From contig NZ_CP132976.1 in NCBI RefSeq assembly GCF_030864005.1, positions 3,534,001-3,598,000 of the forward strand: DNA of 64,000 nucleotides. The letters run 5' to 3'. The notes under the pieces are model-generated. The model worked only from the letters and a program-made list of their open reading frames with translations, ran no database searches and was not told where the DNA came from. Positions within the stretch are counted from its first letter, which is position 1; each line of letters opens with the position of its first letter. The translations under genes were made by a program, and so were the position numbers. This DNA is from Achromobacter seleniivolatilans (lineage in GTDB: Bacteria > Pseudomonadota > Gammaproteobacteria > Burkholderiales > Burkholderiaceae_B). This document shows, in pieces, positions 17,983 through 28,000 of this stretch.

Positions 17983-20406
17983 TCACATGGTGTAGCGCAC
18001 GTTCAGCATCACGCTGCGCGGCTCGCCGTAGTAGTTCGAGCCATAGGCCGCCCACACGCGCTGGTAGTACACCTTGTCGAACAGGTTGTTCACGGTCAGC
18101 GTGGTTTCCACGTGCTTGTTAAAGCGGTAACCGGCTTGCGCAGACACGGTGGTGTAGGGGCGCTGTTCGAACTTCACCGGACCATTCAGCCGGTACATGC
18201 TGCTGACGCTGCGCACGCCTGCACCCAACGAAAGCCCTTCCAGCGCGCCCGTGGCAAACGAATACTTGGTCCACAGATTGAAGGTATGGCGCGGCGTGAT
18301 GAAGACGTACTGCTGCGACTTCTGATCTTCGGTGCCTTTCAGCGTTTTTGTCGTGGTGTAGGCATAACCTGCGGTGATGTCCCAGCCCGGTGCCGGGCTG
18401 CCGCTGACTTCCGCTTCAAAACCCTGGCTGCGCATCTTGCCTGCCGCCATCGAAAACAGCGGATTGTCCGGGTCGGTCATCGCGCGGTTTTCGTCTTCCA
18501 TGCGGAACAAGGCCGCGTGGCCGATCAGGCGCTTGTCCATGAATTCGCCCTTCAGCCCGATCTCGACCTGCTTGCCCGTGCGCGCATCCAGCGGCTGGCC
18601 ATTTACGTCGGTCGTGGTCTGCGGCGAGAAGATGCTGGTGTAGCTGGCATAAGCCGACAGTTGTTCATTCAGGTCCACCACCAAACCCAGGTACGGCGTG
18701 AATTTGCCGTTGATACTGGTCTTGGTGTTAGTGAACTGATTGAAGTAGGCGTTCCGGTTCGCGGTCTTGTTGTCCCACCACGTCAGGCGGCTGCCAGCGA
18801 TAAAGGTCGCCGCATCCGTCACACGCAGGTTGGCGCGCGCATACAAGCCGTATTGCTGGGTCTTGCCATCGTTGCCGTTGGTGTATTCGTAGTCGGGTTT
18901 CGGAACGTTGTTATCCGGGTGGTAGAGATTGATGTTGGCGTTGTCGCCGCCCCCGTACTGAAAGTTCTTGTGCACGTTGCGGTAGTCGGCGCCGACGGTC
19001 AGCTCATGCTTGCGGCCAAAGGCCTCGAACGGCGTGGCGACAAAGGCGTCCAGGCCGTAGGTTTTCCAATGACTGCGGTACTTCCAGCTGACCAGGCAGG
19101 TATCGCCCGTGACCGGGTCCACCGCGCAATCCGACCAGCCGAATTCGCGGCTGGGCTCGTCTTGTTCGCGGTAGATGCCGCTGACTTTGATGCGGCCGCC
19201 ATTGGACAGCCGGTGCTCGACGTCGGCAAAGTACTCCGTGACTTCTTCGGTAATGTGGTTCCAGCTGGGGTCCAGATTGGTGGACCGGCGCACGTCCAGT
19301 AATTTCCCGTCGGTATAACCGGGCAGGCCAAAGAACGGACGGCCTTTGTATTGCTGATAGGTGGCCCCGGCGGTCAGCGTGGTGTCCGGCGTCAAGTCGA
19401 ATCCCAGGGTGCCGTAGAACAACGGTTTCTTGGTATAGACGCCATCCACGAACGAGCGGCGATCGTCGTAGGACGCGACCAGACGCCCGCGCAACCGGCC
19501 ATCTTTGTCGAGCGGACCGGTGATATCGGCTTCGGTGTAATAGCGGTCCCAAGACCCGACCATTGCCTGCCCGCTGAACGCAAACTCCTTTTGCGCCCGC
19601 TTGCGCACCAGGTTCACCGTGCCGCCCGGGTCGCCCGCGCCCTGATACAGCCCGGATGGGCCGCGCAGCACTTCGATGCGGTCGTAAATGGCCAGGCCAA
19701 ATCCCGCGGACAGATCGTTGCCCGTGCTGGCAGGCGTATTGACGCCATCTACTTGAATCGTGTCCAGCGCATAGCCGCGCGAATAGAAGTTGCCATGGTT
19801 GCCGCCTATGCTGCCGGCTTCGACGGTAACGCCCGTCACCGTGCGCATGGCGTCGTCCAGGTTCACCAGATTCTGATCGTCCAGCAGTTGGCGCGTCACC
19901 ACAGAAATGGACTGCGGGATCTCGCGCACGCTTTGCGCGTTCTTGCCGATGGTGACGGCTGCTGGCGCGTATGACCCGGTGCCTTCAGTGGTGGCCAGAT
20001 CGCGGCCGGTGACCGTCACCGGCGCCAACGTAGCCGCATCCGTGGCGGACTGGGCCGCCGGGGAGCGCACAACGAAACCAGAGCCGCTAGGCACTGCCAC
20101 CAGCCCGCTTTGGGCCAGCAGCCGGCTCAACGCTGCTTGCGGCGTCAGGCGCCCCGACACGGCGGGGGCATTCAAACCGGCCACAGACCCCGGACTGAAC
20201 AGAATCTGCACTTGCGCCTGGCGGCCCAAAGCCGTCAGCGAATCCGCCAGACTCGCGGCAGGCAGCTCGATGGCAATCACGGCTGCGCTTTGCGCATGAA
20301 CCGCACGCGGCGCGATAACACCCGCCCCCAGAAGCGGGACCGACAGCGCGCACAGAAACACATAACGGCCGGCAGTCAGCCGGCGGTGAGAATGGCATGA
20401 CGCCAT
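17983..20406 (-). CDS. TonB-dependent siderophore receptor with signalling domain
   Basis: An outer-membrane receptor of 807 residues. The signal peptide ends near AVHAQS; the STN domain spans about residues 43-115 (IELPAASLADSLTALGRQAQVQ); the plug carries REIPQSISVVTRQLLDDQN near 162 and GGTVNLVRKR. The barrel ends YTM, so the last residue is Met instead of the usual Phe, although a Tyr stands two before it. GGGGAAAGTCC precedes the ATG. It follows the fecI and fecR genes on the same strand after a 124-bp gap, whose AT-rich AATAATTATT (20485-20494) may be promoter or a weak Fur site. It is the third complete sensor-receptor in the window. Confidence 0.92.
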   Translation of the reverse strand: MASCHSHRRLTAGRYVFLCALSVPLLGAGVIAPRAVHAQSAAVIAIELPAASLADSLTALGRQAQVQILFSPGSVAGLNAPAVSGRLTPQAALSRLLAQSGLVAVPSGSGFVVRSPAAQSATDAATLAPVTVTGRDLATTEGTGSYAPAAVTIGKNAQSVREIPQSISVVTRQLLDDQNLVNLDDAMRTVTGVTVEAGSIGGNHGNFYSRGYALDTIQVDGVNTPASTGNDLSAGFGLAIYDRIEVLRGPSGLYQGAGDPGGTVNLVRKRAQKEFAFSGQAMVGSWDRYYTEADITGPLDKDGRLRGRLVASYDDRRSFVDGVYTKKPLFYGTLGFDLTPDTTLTAGATYQQYKGRPFFGLPGYTDGKLLDVRRSTNLDPSWNHITEEVTEYFADVEHRLSNGGRIKVSGIYREQDEPSREFGWSDCAVDPVTGDTCLVSWKYRSHWKTYGLDAFVATPFEAFGRKHELTVGADYRNVHKNFQYGGGDNANINLYHPDNNVPKPDYEYTNGNDGKTQQYGLYARANLRVTDAATFIAGSRLTWWDNKTANRNAYFNQFTNTKTSINGKFTPYLGLVVDLNEQLSAYASYTSIFSPQTTTDVNGQPLDARTGKQVEIGLKGEFMDKRLIGHAALFRMEDENRAMTDPDNPLFSMAAGKMRSQGFEAEVSGSPAPGWDITAGYAYTTTKTLKGTEDQKSQQYVFITPRHTFNLWTKYSFATGALEGLSLGAGVRSVSSMYRLNGPVKFEQRPYTTVSAQAGYRFNKHVETTLTVNNLFDKVYYQRVWAAYGSNYYGEPRSVMLNVRYTM

Positions 20407-20530
20407 GGACTTTCCCCAGTAAAGAAAACGGATCTTTCACAGGGGAAGACGCGCGAGCGGCCAGAACCCGAACGTGTCCGGAAAAATAATTATTCGCACT
20501 ACGGAATCGCAGGCACGCAGTGGTTGGACC

Positions 20531-21496
20531 CTAGCGGCTGGACAGTACCGCCGCCCCGTCAGGTTGACGCGTCAAGGCCACCGGCAACAGGCTAGGCAGC
20601 ATTTCCAGGAAGACATCCGGTTGCCGCAGATCCAGCGTGCCCGACAGCCGCAGATTGCGCGCGCGGGCATCGGCAAAGCGCAATGGGGCGTCGCGGTACA
20701 GCCCCAGATACCCGGCCAACTGCTGCAAGGTGACGTCATGGACCACAACCACGCCCTCCTGCCACGCGCCGACTTCGGTCACCGGCACCTTCAAGCGCCG
20801 CGATATCCGGCCGTCCGCACGCGTCATCAACACGGTATCGCCGGCCTGTAGCGTCTGCCTGGCCGACGTGTCCGCCCCGCCCGCGTCCAGCAGCACCTGG
20901 CCGCTGCGCACACCCACTTGCAGCGTGTCCGGCAGCAACAGAACGTTGAATTGGGTGCCGATGTCGCGCAGTTGCGCTTCACCGGCGCTGACGATCAGCG
21001 GCCGGCGGTCCGGGGCGGCATCGATGTAGACCTCGCCCCCGTCGATGCTGATGTGGCGTTCCGCCAAGGTGTAGCGCACGCTGACGCGCGTGCCCACATT
21101 GGCATGAATGCGAGTGCCATCCGGCAGATCCAGATTGCGCGTTTGCGTGTACGCATTGGCCACGGATTCATAGCTGACTGGCAGATATTGATAGGCCGCA
21201 GCCAACGTCAGCAATAGCGCGGCAAATACGCCCCCCCATTTCAGAAAGACCGGACGCCGGGCGCGGCTTGCAGAGCGTTGCCGCACAGCGTCGGCACGCA
21301 TCGCCGGACGCGGCAACGCCGCCATGTCGTCCCACACCCCGGCCAGACGCTCATATTCCTGCTTATGCAGTGGGGACTGCGCAAGCCAGGTCTGAAACGC
21401 ATTTTCAGCGTCTGCATCGGACGCGCGCGCACGGCGCCGCATGAACCATGCAGCCGCGGCCTCTTCAACAGCGGATAAAGGGTGGGATTGAGTCAT
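20531..21496 (-). CDS. FecR family anti-sigma regulator
   Basis: A 321-residue inner-membrane regulator. The DUF4880-type N-terminus (AAAAWFMRRRARASDADAEN, WLAQSPLHKQEYERLAGVWDD) is the sigma-binding part. One membrane helix lies near residues 88-106 (GGVFAALLLTLAAAYQYL). The periplasmic FecR domain has LDLPDGTRIHANVGTRVSV and GGEVYIDA, and the C-terminal domain ends FADARARNLRLSGTLDL and LPVALTRQ. Its ATG overlaps the sigma stop (ATGA). It should couple the receptor at 17983 to the sigma factor at 21493. Confidence 0.93.
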   Translation of the reverse strand: MTQSHPLSAVEEAAAAWFMRRRARASDADAENAFQTWLAQSPLHKQEYERLAGVWDDMAALPRPAMRADAVRQRSASRARRPVFLKWGGVFAALLLTLAAAYQYLPVSYESVANAYTQTRNLDLPDGTRIHANVGTRVSVRYTLAERHISIDGGEVYIDAAPDRRPLIVSAGEAQLRDIGTQFNVLLLPDTLQVGVRSGQVLLDAGGADTSARQTLQAGDTVLMTRADGRISRRLKVPVTEVGAWQEGVVVVHDVTLQQLAGYLGLYRDAPLRFADARARNLRLSGTLDLRQPDVFLEMLPSLLPVALTRQPDGAAVLSSR

Positions 21497-22038
21497 GACG
21501 CTTCGCCGTGGACCCGGCGTTTACAGTGCGCCAGAGCCAGTTGCAGATGCTTTTCCACCGCGCGCACTGAAATACCCATGCGGGCGGCGATCTCTTCGCA
21601 ACGCAGCTCATCATACCGATAAAGCAAAAAGGCTTCGCGCTGGCGCGGCGGCATCTCATCGATGGCAGCTTGCAGCAGTTGCAGGCGTTGATTCACATCG
21701 GCACGCGCTTCAGGTTGAAGCCCGGCGTGCGCCGTCAGGCTCCCGGCCGGCGGCTCGAACCCCTGGTCGTCCAGGCTGGCCACCACATGTTCACCACGCA
21801 CATTCTCGCGGCGCCAATGGTCGCGCAGCAGATTACGCGCGATTTCGTACAGATAGGCGCGGGGCTTCTCTGGCGGATTGGCGCTGTTGCTGGCCGCCAG
21901 CCATTTGGCGAAGGTCTCCTGCGCCAGATCCCGAGCGGTGTCTGGCGAACGCTTTAGCTGCCGGTTGAGAAACCCCACCAGCTCCGTGTTCCAGGATTTG
22001 TACGCCTCGGCGATTACGCCGAAGAACCGCTCCCCCAT
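21493..22038 (-). CDS. ECF sigma factor, FecI-like
   Basis: A 181-residue ECF sigma factor. Region 2 reads RDLAQETFAKWLAASNS with PRAYLYEIARNLLRDHWRR; region 4 reads MPPRQREAFLLYRYDELRCEEIAARMGISVRAVEKHLQLAL. It is the first gene of a minus-strand module with fecR (4-bp overlap) and a receptor. A Fur-like box is at 22109-22127, about 70 bp upstream. Its sequence differs clearly from the sigma factor at 10054, so the modules are probably independent acquisitions, not a recent duplication. Confidence 0.92.
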   Translation of the reverse strand: MGERFFGVIAEAYKSWNTELVGFLNRQLKRSPDTARDLAQETFAKWLAASNSANPPEKPRAYLYEIARNLLRDHWRRENVRGEHVVASLDDQGFEPPAGSLTAHAGLQPEARADVNQRLQLLQAAIDEMPPRQREAFLLYRYDELRCEEIAARMGISVRAVEKHLQLALAHCKRRVHGEAS

Positions 22039-22108
22039 GATGCCCCTAAGTGCAGTACCGTCGCGCGGTTACGGCAACCTGGCGCGTGTTCAGGGCGAGA
22101 TATTAGAT

Positions 22109-22127
22109 GTTAATGATTCTTATTGCA
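22109..22127 (-). promoter_or_regulatory. Fur box-like site upstream of FecI-type sigma gene
   Basis: The minus strand reads TGCAATAAGAATCATTAAC, matching about 13 of 19 positions of GATAATGATAATCATTATC by eye. The position about 70 bp before the sigma start supports iron repression of the module. Confidence 0.5.
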
Positions 22128-22193
22128 TCATTTTCTTGAAGCACCGCCCAAGTGCTGCTAAATCGCAACGGGCGTTGCTGTGCAAAGCGTGCT

Positions 22194-22550
22194 TTACGCC
22201 TTGATATACACCCAGGCATGAACGCCGGACTTGAGCAGCACCGACACCCGCTTGTAGTCAGCCACTTCATAGGCGTCCGCCGCGTGCAGTTCGTTCTGGC
22301 TGACCTCGAATACGGTGCCAAGTACTTCGTCTTTGGGGTCGTAGCTGGCGTACACGATGGGATGCTGGGCCTTGCCGCTGGTCTTGAGGACCTCGGGGTC
22401 GGTGATGTCTACCCAGTTCTGCACATAACCCGTCATGGCGTCAGGCCGGCCAGTGAGTTCGCGGCCGAAATTGGCGAGCTGCACGGCCTTGTCTTGCAGG
22501 GTCCCGTAGGAAAAAAGCAGGATCGACGTTTCTTGAGATTCAGGCACCAT
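22194..22550 (-). CDS. Gamma-glutamylcyclotransferase-like (AIG2 family) protein
   Basis: A 118-residue small enzyme fold. The substrate loop YGTLQ occurs near the N-terminus (LLFSYGTLQDKAVQ), as in gamma-glutamyl cyclotransferases that release 5-oxoproline. The likely catalytic Glu is in DAYEVADYKR. AAAGGACACG precedes the ATG at 22550. It stands alone between the third FecIR module and the Vre-like operon and is transcribed away from the latter. The exact substrate is unknown. Confidence 0.85.
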   Translation of the reverse strand: MVPESQETSILLFSYGTLQDKAVQLANFGRELTGRPDAMTGYVQNWVDITDPEVLKTSGKAQHPIVYASYDPKDEVLGTVFEVSQNELHAADAYEVADYKRVSVLLKSGVHAWVYIKA

Positions 22551-22744
22551 CGTGTCCTTTAGGAAAAATAAGCGCGATCGATGACTTTACACCAGCGTGT
22601 ACGGCCCGCCGTCTAACGGTCATGGTTGCGCAACAAAAGTTTAATCTTCGCGCCTTACGATGGCCGTCTCTGGCTGCCTGACGGTGGTCTGCGTTGGACT
22701 TTCTCTGCGCGTATGCCTTGCTTCGCTGATTCCCCTGCCCTGCG

Positions 22745-23425
22745 TTGCCCGCCGCCGATGTGCGCACCGGGCTGAGGCGTTTGCGCAATATGCTTGCCAC
22801 TCTGGCCGTCGGCGTCGCCGTTGCCTCGTCGGCCCCAACGGCTGCCGCAACGGCTGATCCCGCCCCCGTCTATGCATTCGACTGGCCGCGCCAGCCGCTG
22901 CACAACGCATTGCAGCAATACAGCCAGCTGACGGGCGACTCTGTCCTTTATGACTCTGGCCAGACTTCGGGCAAAACCGCACCCGCGCTGTCTGGACGTT
23001 ACACAGCCCGCGAAGCGCTGGCCCGGCTGCTGGCCGGGACGGATCTGCAAGCACGCTACACCGCCCCCCAAGCGCTGATGCTGATGCCGCGGGTCTTGAC
23101 CCCGCCGGCCCCGGCTGCCGCGCCTTCTTCAGCCGACCGCCAGCAATATTACGGCCGCCTTCAGTCCAAAGTGCTGGCCGCGCTCTGTGCGCAGCCGGAC
23201 TTGCACTTGGGCGAATACCGCATCGCGTTACGGGTGAACCTGAACCGCGCCTACGCGCTGTCCGACGTGCAGGCCCACGCAACGGGCCGCCCCGACATGG
23301 AACCCGCCCTGCGCGGCACGCTGGACGGCCTGCCTATCGGTGCACCGCCGCCCGGCTTCGGCCTGCCCGCCACCCTGTTGATCACCCCAGAAGCCGCACG
23401 CCGTTACGGAGGCTGCAAACCATGA
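22745..23425 (+). CDS. VreA-like signalling protein: STN domain plus TonB-like C-terminus, no barrel
   Basis: A periplasmic signalling protein of 211-226 residues. The start is uncertain: TTG 22745, GTG 22760 and TTG 22781 are possible, and ATG 22790 gives MLATLAVGVAVASS, but the RRLRN residues just before it look like a signal-peptide n-region. After the signal peptide (ends TAAA) comes an STN domain (FDWPRQPLHNALQQYSQLTG, then REALARLLAGTDL). The second half (YYGRLQSKVLAALCAQPDL through LRVNLNRAYALSDVQA) resembles a TonB C-terminal domain. There is no plug or barrel. Its stop overlaps the sigma gene by ATGA. The architecture and context match VreA of the P. aeruginosa PUMA3 (VreARI) system, recalled from the literature. 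Confidence 0.78.
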   Translation: MPAADVRTGLRRLRNMLATLAVGVAVASSAPTAAATADPAPVYAFDWPRQPLHNALQQYSQLTGDSVLYDSGQTSGKTAPALSGRYTAREALARLLAGTDLQARYTAPQALMLMPRVLTPPAPAAAPSSADRQQYYGRLQSKVLAALCAQPDLHLGEYRIALRVNLNRAYALSDVQAHATGRPDMEPALRGTLDGLPIGAPPPGFGLPATLLITPEAARRYGGCKP

Positions 23426-23937
23426 GCGGCGCCGGCCTGGCAGCGTTGCGCCGTTTGATCTCCGACCGGTACGAGGCCATCAAGCACCAGGTCGCGCGAC
23501 GGCTGGGCGGTGCGTCCGACATGGCCGGCGACGCGCTGCACGATGCTTATATGCGCCTGTCTGTAAGAGACGACCTGGACGCCGTGCGCCACCCGCAATC
23601 CTATCTGGTCAACACGGCGGTGCATGTGGCCATTGACCGCATCCGGCAAGACGTGCGGCTGCTGAGTGAAAGCGAAGTCAGTGAATTCTTTGACGTGGCG
23701 GACACGAGTCCAGGGCCGGAAGCGGTGACGCAGTCGCGCTCTGACCTGGCCCAGATGTTCGACGCGCTGGACGGGCTGACTCCGCGTCAGCGCGACATTC
23801 TGCTGGCTGCCCGGGTTGAGGGCTTATCGCGCCCCGACCTGGCCAAACGCTGGGGCATATCGGTGCGTCTGGTGGGACGCGAGCTGCAAACCGCCCACGA
23901 GCATTGCGTGCGGGCAATGGCGCGTACGGAGAGTTAA
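23422..23937 (+). CDS. ECF sigma factor, VreI-like
   Basis: A 171-residue sigma factor. Region 2 is AGDALHDAYMRLSVRDD with VRHPQSYLVNTAVHVAIDRIRQD; region 4 is LTPRQRDILLAARVEGLSRPDLAKRWGISVRLVGRELQTA. The linker between them is acidic. It overlaps the VreA-like gene by four bases. A 104-bp gap containing eight consecutive Ts follows before the FecR-like gene. It should direct transcription of the linked exoprotein gene and perhaps other secretion genes, by analogy with VreI. Confidence 0.88.
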   Translation: MSGAGLAALRRLISDRYEAIKHQVARRLGGASDMAGDALHDAYMRLSVRDDLDAVRHPQSYLVNTAVHVAIDRIRQDVRLLSESEVSEFFDVADTSPGPEAVTQSRSDLAQMFDALDGLTPRQRDILLAARVEGLSRPDLAKRWGISVRLVGRELQTAHEHCVRAMARTES

Positions 23938-24041
23938 TTGCAAGAAAGTGTTTTTTTTCGCCCGTTCCCGTTCCGTTCCGGCCGTCTGGAAACGTCTAGG
24001 TATCAAGACGGCAGACAGCGCCGCGATTAAGAACGACCCCC

Positions 24042-25019
24042 ATGACTTCCGACCTTACCCCCGGCCCCCTCTCTGATTCCGCTATCGAGCGCGAGGCCCA
24101 TGCCTGGGCGCGCGCCTTGGCGACCGGGGCGCCCACCACGCAAGATGGCGACGCTTTCAAAGCCTGGCGCGCCCAAAGCCCTGCGCATGAACGGGCTTGG
24201 GTCCAGGCGGCGCGCGCCTGGCGCGAGCTGGGACAGATTGCCCAAGCCTATGCGGCACGTCACCCGGCCTCGCCCCCACGCCGCGCTCCTGTCAGCGCCA
24301 GTAGAAGATGGTTCCTGGCTGGCGGAGCTGGCGCCTTTGCCAGCATGGCGGTAGCGGGCGTGTTGCGCCCGCCCTTCGGTCTGTGGCCGTCCTGGGCCCA
24401 AGCCAGCGCCGACTATCGCACCGTCACGGGCGAACAGCGCAACGTCACGTTCGGCGATCAGCAGTTGAAACTGGCGCTGAACACACAGACCAGCATCAAT
24501 GTGTCGATCAGCGGCACGCAGCCCAGGATTGAACTGGTGTCAGGCGAAGCCGCCATCCAGGCCAACCGCCAGCAACCCTGCGCGGTACTGGCGGGCGCGG
24601 CGCGCATGGAATTGGCGACGGGAGACATCGAGGTCCGCCATCTGAACGACGACCGGGTCCACGTGCGCTGCATCGGCGGACAGGTAGCGGTGGTGCACCC
24701 GCGCGCGACAAGATTGCTGCTTGCTGGGCAACAACTCGGCTACGACACAGAGAGCTTGGATACGCCGGCCGCATTGGCCGACATGGACTCGGACTGGCGC
24801 TCGGGCATTGTCAGTTTTCACGACCTGCCGCTCAACCAGGCGGTTGAAGAAATCAACCGCTACCGGCCCGGCCGTGTGGTGCTGATGAACGACGCATTGG
24901 CCCGGCACCGGCTGAGTGCCCGGTACGAGGTCAAGAACCTGGACCAGGCCATCACGCAGATACAGCAGTTGTATGGCGCATCGGTACGTCGCGTGGGCGA
25001 TATGGTGTTTCTAAGCTGA
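24042..25019 (+). CDS. FecR family anti-sigma regulator, VreR-like
   Basis: A 325-residue regulator. The N-terminal sigma-binding part contains EREAHAWARALATGAPTTQD and FKAWRAQSPAHERAWVQAARAW. A membrane segment lies near residues 88-107 (WFLAGGAGAFASMAVAGVL). The periplasmic FecR domain has YRTVTGEQRNVTFGDQQLKLALN, and the C-terminal part (FHDLPLNQAVEEINRYRPGRVVLMND) is the STN-like segment. It is the third gene after the VreA- and VreI-like genes and directly precedes the giant exoprotein gene. Confidence 0.9.
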   Translation: MTSDLTPGPLSDSAIEREAHAWARALATGAPTTQDGDAFKAWRAQSPAHERAWVQAARAWRELGQIAQAYAARHPASPPRRAPVSASRRWFLAGGAGAFASMAVAGVLRPPFGLWPSWAQASADYRTVTGEQRNVTFGDQQLKLALNTQTSINVSISGTQPRIELVSGEAAIQANRQQPCAVLAGAARMELATGDIEVRHLNDDRVHVRCIGGQVAVVHPRATRLLLAGQQLGYDTESLDTPAALADMDSDWRSGIVSFHDLPLNQAVEEINRYRPGRVVLMNDALARHRLSARYEVKNLDQAITQIQQLYGASVRRVGDMVFLS

Positions 25020-25042
25020 AGCGCAGCGCATGAATCCGCAGC

Positions 25043-25067
25043 TGTCATAAAAAATTCACGCGGAAAT
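25043..25067 (+). promoter_or_regulatory. Possible ECF-type promoter before exoprotein gene
   Basis: The 80-bp gap before 25100 holds TGTCATAAAAAATTCACGCG followed by GGAAAT (25062-25067), which resembles the FecI-type -35 GGAAAT. It is a plausible target of the linked sigma factor, but the recognition sequence of this sigma factor is not known to me. Confidence 0.25.
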
Positions 25068-25099
25068 CCATGCCGAGTTCAGTCGCGTCGTTCGACTAG

Positions 25100-28000
25100 A
25101 TGAGTAAGCGGGCACGGTGGCTTTGTCACTGCCGCCCTTCATCGACATCCTTGAATCACGCCATGTCCTCGTCTACGTCCGCTACGTCCCCCGCTCTGCC
25201 TTCATCGCGCCAACGCGCAGCCCCGCTCCGATTCAGCCGCCGCGGCCATCGTCCCGCCTGGCGCCTGAGTCCGCTTTCACAAGCGGTAGCAGCGCTGGCC
25301 ATTGCGGGTAGCGCCAGCGGCCCGGCGCAAGCCCAGGCGCGGGCGTTCAGCCCGGGGTGGTTCTCGGACAAGAACGCCGTGCAGTCCACGGCGCAGCGCA
25401 CCGGCCGCATGCCGGATGGCAGCCTGGCAGGTATCGGACAAAGCGCCCGGCAACAGGCGCAGTCGCGCCAGCAATTGCAAAAGTCGCTGGACAACCTGAA
25501 CCGCACTGCTGCGGCGGTGGCTGCTCAGCAGGCCGCGCAAGCGGCCGCCCGTGCAGCCGCTGCCGCCGGCGGCAACGATGTACCGGACGGCCGGGTAGAA
25601 GGCGGTTTGTGGGAAGCGCAAGGCGCCTTGGCCAAATGGGAAGGCGCCAGCGCTGCCGTCGCCGCATCGCAGAACGGCAAGCACACCGTCACGATCGAAC
25701 AAACGCAATCGCGGGCCATCCTGAACTGGGACACGTTCAACGTGGGCCGCAACACCACGGTGCAATTCAAACAAGCCGCCAGCGACGCCGTGCTCAACCG
25801 CGTCGTGGGCGCCAGCGCCAAACCCAGTCAGATCCAGGGCGCAATCAAAGCCGACGGCACCGTGCTGGTCGTGAACCAGAACGGCGTGATTTTCACCGGC
25901 AGCAGTCAGGTCAACACGCGCAATCTGGTCGTGGCTGCGGCCACGATCACCGACGCGCAATTCCGCGACAAGGGTTTGTTCGTGGACACCGATGGCACGC
26001 AAGCCACCTTCAAAGATGCGCTGGGCCAAGTGCAGGTGCAGGCAGGCGCGCGCATCGATACAGCGGTGCCCGCCACCGCCACCAAGGGCGGGGGTTATGT
26101 GCTGCTGCTGGGCAGCGAGGCCCATAACGCGGGCGCGATCACCACGCCGCGCGGCCAGACGGTACTTGCCGCCGGAGACGACTTCGTCATCCGCCGCGGT
26201 TACGGCACCGATGGCAATCCTAAATCCACCACCACCGGCAACGAAGTCAGTGCCCTACGCAAGTCCGGCAGTCAGGCTGGCCTGGTACGCAATACCGGCT
26301 TGATCAGCGCGCCCACCGGCGACATCACTCTGACCGGACACGACGTGCGGCAGGACGGCGTGCTGGTCGCCACCACCGACATCGGCACACGCGGCGCCAT
26401 CCATCTGCTGAACCGGGCAAGCGACGCCACGGGCAGCGTGACCCTGGGCGCGGGCAGTGTCACCGCCGTCGTGCTGGAGGCGTCGGCCGTCACGGGATTG
26501 GACAGCCAGCGCGACGCCGCCATCAAAGCGTTGGATGGCACCGCCACCAACAAGGCAAGCGGCAATTTCGATCACCTGAGCACCGTTGCTGACCGCCAGG
26601 ACCTGTCGCGAATCGAGGTCGTGACAGGCAATCTGGCGACGTTCCAAGGCGGTTCGACCACAGTCGCCACGGGCGGCCAGATCGTGGTGTCAGCCAAGAA
26701 GCAGACCGTGCTGGAAAGCGGAGCGGAACTGGACGTAGCCGGCGCAATCGGCGTGCGGGTGTCGATGGAATCGAACAACCTGCAGATCAACGTGCAGGGC
26801 AACGAGCAGCGCGACGCCCCCATCAATCGCGACAGCAAGCTGTTGAACAACAGCGATGTCTGGGTAGACCGCCGCACTCTGGTCAAAGTGGCCAGCGGCA
26901 CCAACGGCTACAGAGGCGACCGCTGGTACACCAGCGGCGGCCTGCTGGAAGTGGGCGGCTATCTGGTCAACGATGGACGCGGCGCGGGCCAATGGCTGGC
27001 TCAAGGCGGCAGCGCCACGTTTACGGGCGGTGAACTTGTCACCCGCGCGGGATCGGGCATCAACCTGTCGGGCGGCACGCTGGACGTGCAGGACGGCATC
27101 ATCCGCCAAAGCTGGCTGCGCGGCGCGGACGGCCGTCTGTACGAGGTCTCCCGCGCGCCCGGCGACTTGCTTTACACGGGCCTGTACAAGGGCTACGAAC
27201 AGACTCACGAGCGTTGGGGCGAAAAGGCCACGCGCACGTTCTACAACCCGCTGATCGCCCCCCGCGAACGCTTTGAAAGCGGCTACACCGTCGGCCGCGA
27301 TGCAGGCCAGCTGATTGTGTCGACCGCCGCCGCCCAACTCGCGGGCACGCTGACTGGTGAGGTCTATCAGGGCGGCCGCCAAGTCGACGCGCCGCAGTGG
27401 GACGCAGACGGCTACTACCAGAGCCAGACCGCCGTCGCGCGCCGCGCGCAATTGGTCGTCGGCCGGTACACGCCGATCTTCGACGCCACAACCAACATGT
27501 TGGCCTGGACGCTGACCGGTGTTGCCGGGCAGGTTACGGCCGGCACAGGCGAGGCAGGCGCAGGCGAAATTCGCCTGGACGCGGCATGGCTGAATGCGGC
27601 CGGGTTGGGCGGTATCCGGCTGGCTGGCACTGAACACGTCGCGATCAACGAGGCTCTGAGCCTTACATCCGGCGCGGGCGTCGTGTTGTATGCGCCGCAG
27701 GTCGACATCAACGCGGGCATCAGCGCGGCCGGCGGAAAGATACTGGCCGGCAACATACTCAAGCAATGGAACGCGAATGGCCGCAACGAAGACACAGCCG
27801 TATCCGCTCCCACCGGTAAACCAACAGGCGTCACGCTGGGTGCGGGCGCAGTGCTGGACGCAAGCGGACTGTGGACGAACCTGAGCACCGAACCGCAATC
27901 GTCCGCCGGGTTGGCTTACCGCAATGGCGGCAGCGTGGCGCTGCGCAGCACCAATACTGTGGCAATGGCCGCGGACAGCACCGTCGACGTCAGCGGCGGC

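Noticed and set aside
20479..20497. Fur box before the third receptor
   Set aside because: By eye only about 11 of 19 positions match; it may just be an AT-rich promoter element.
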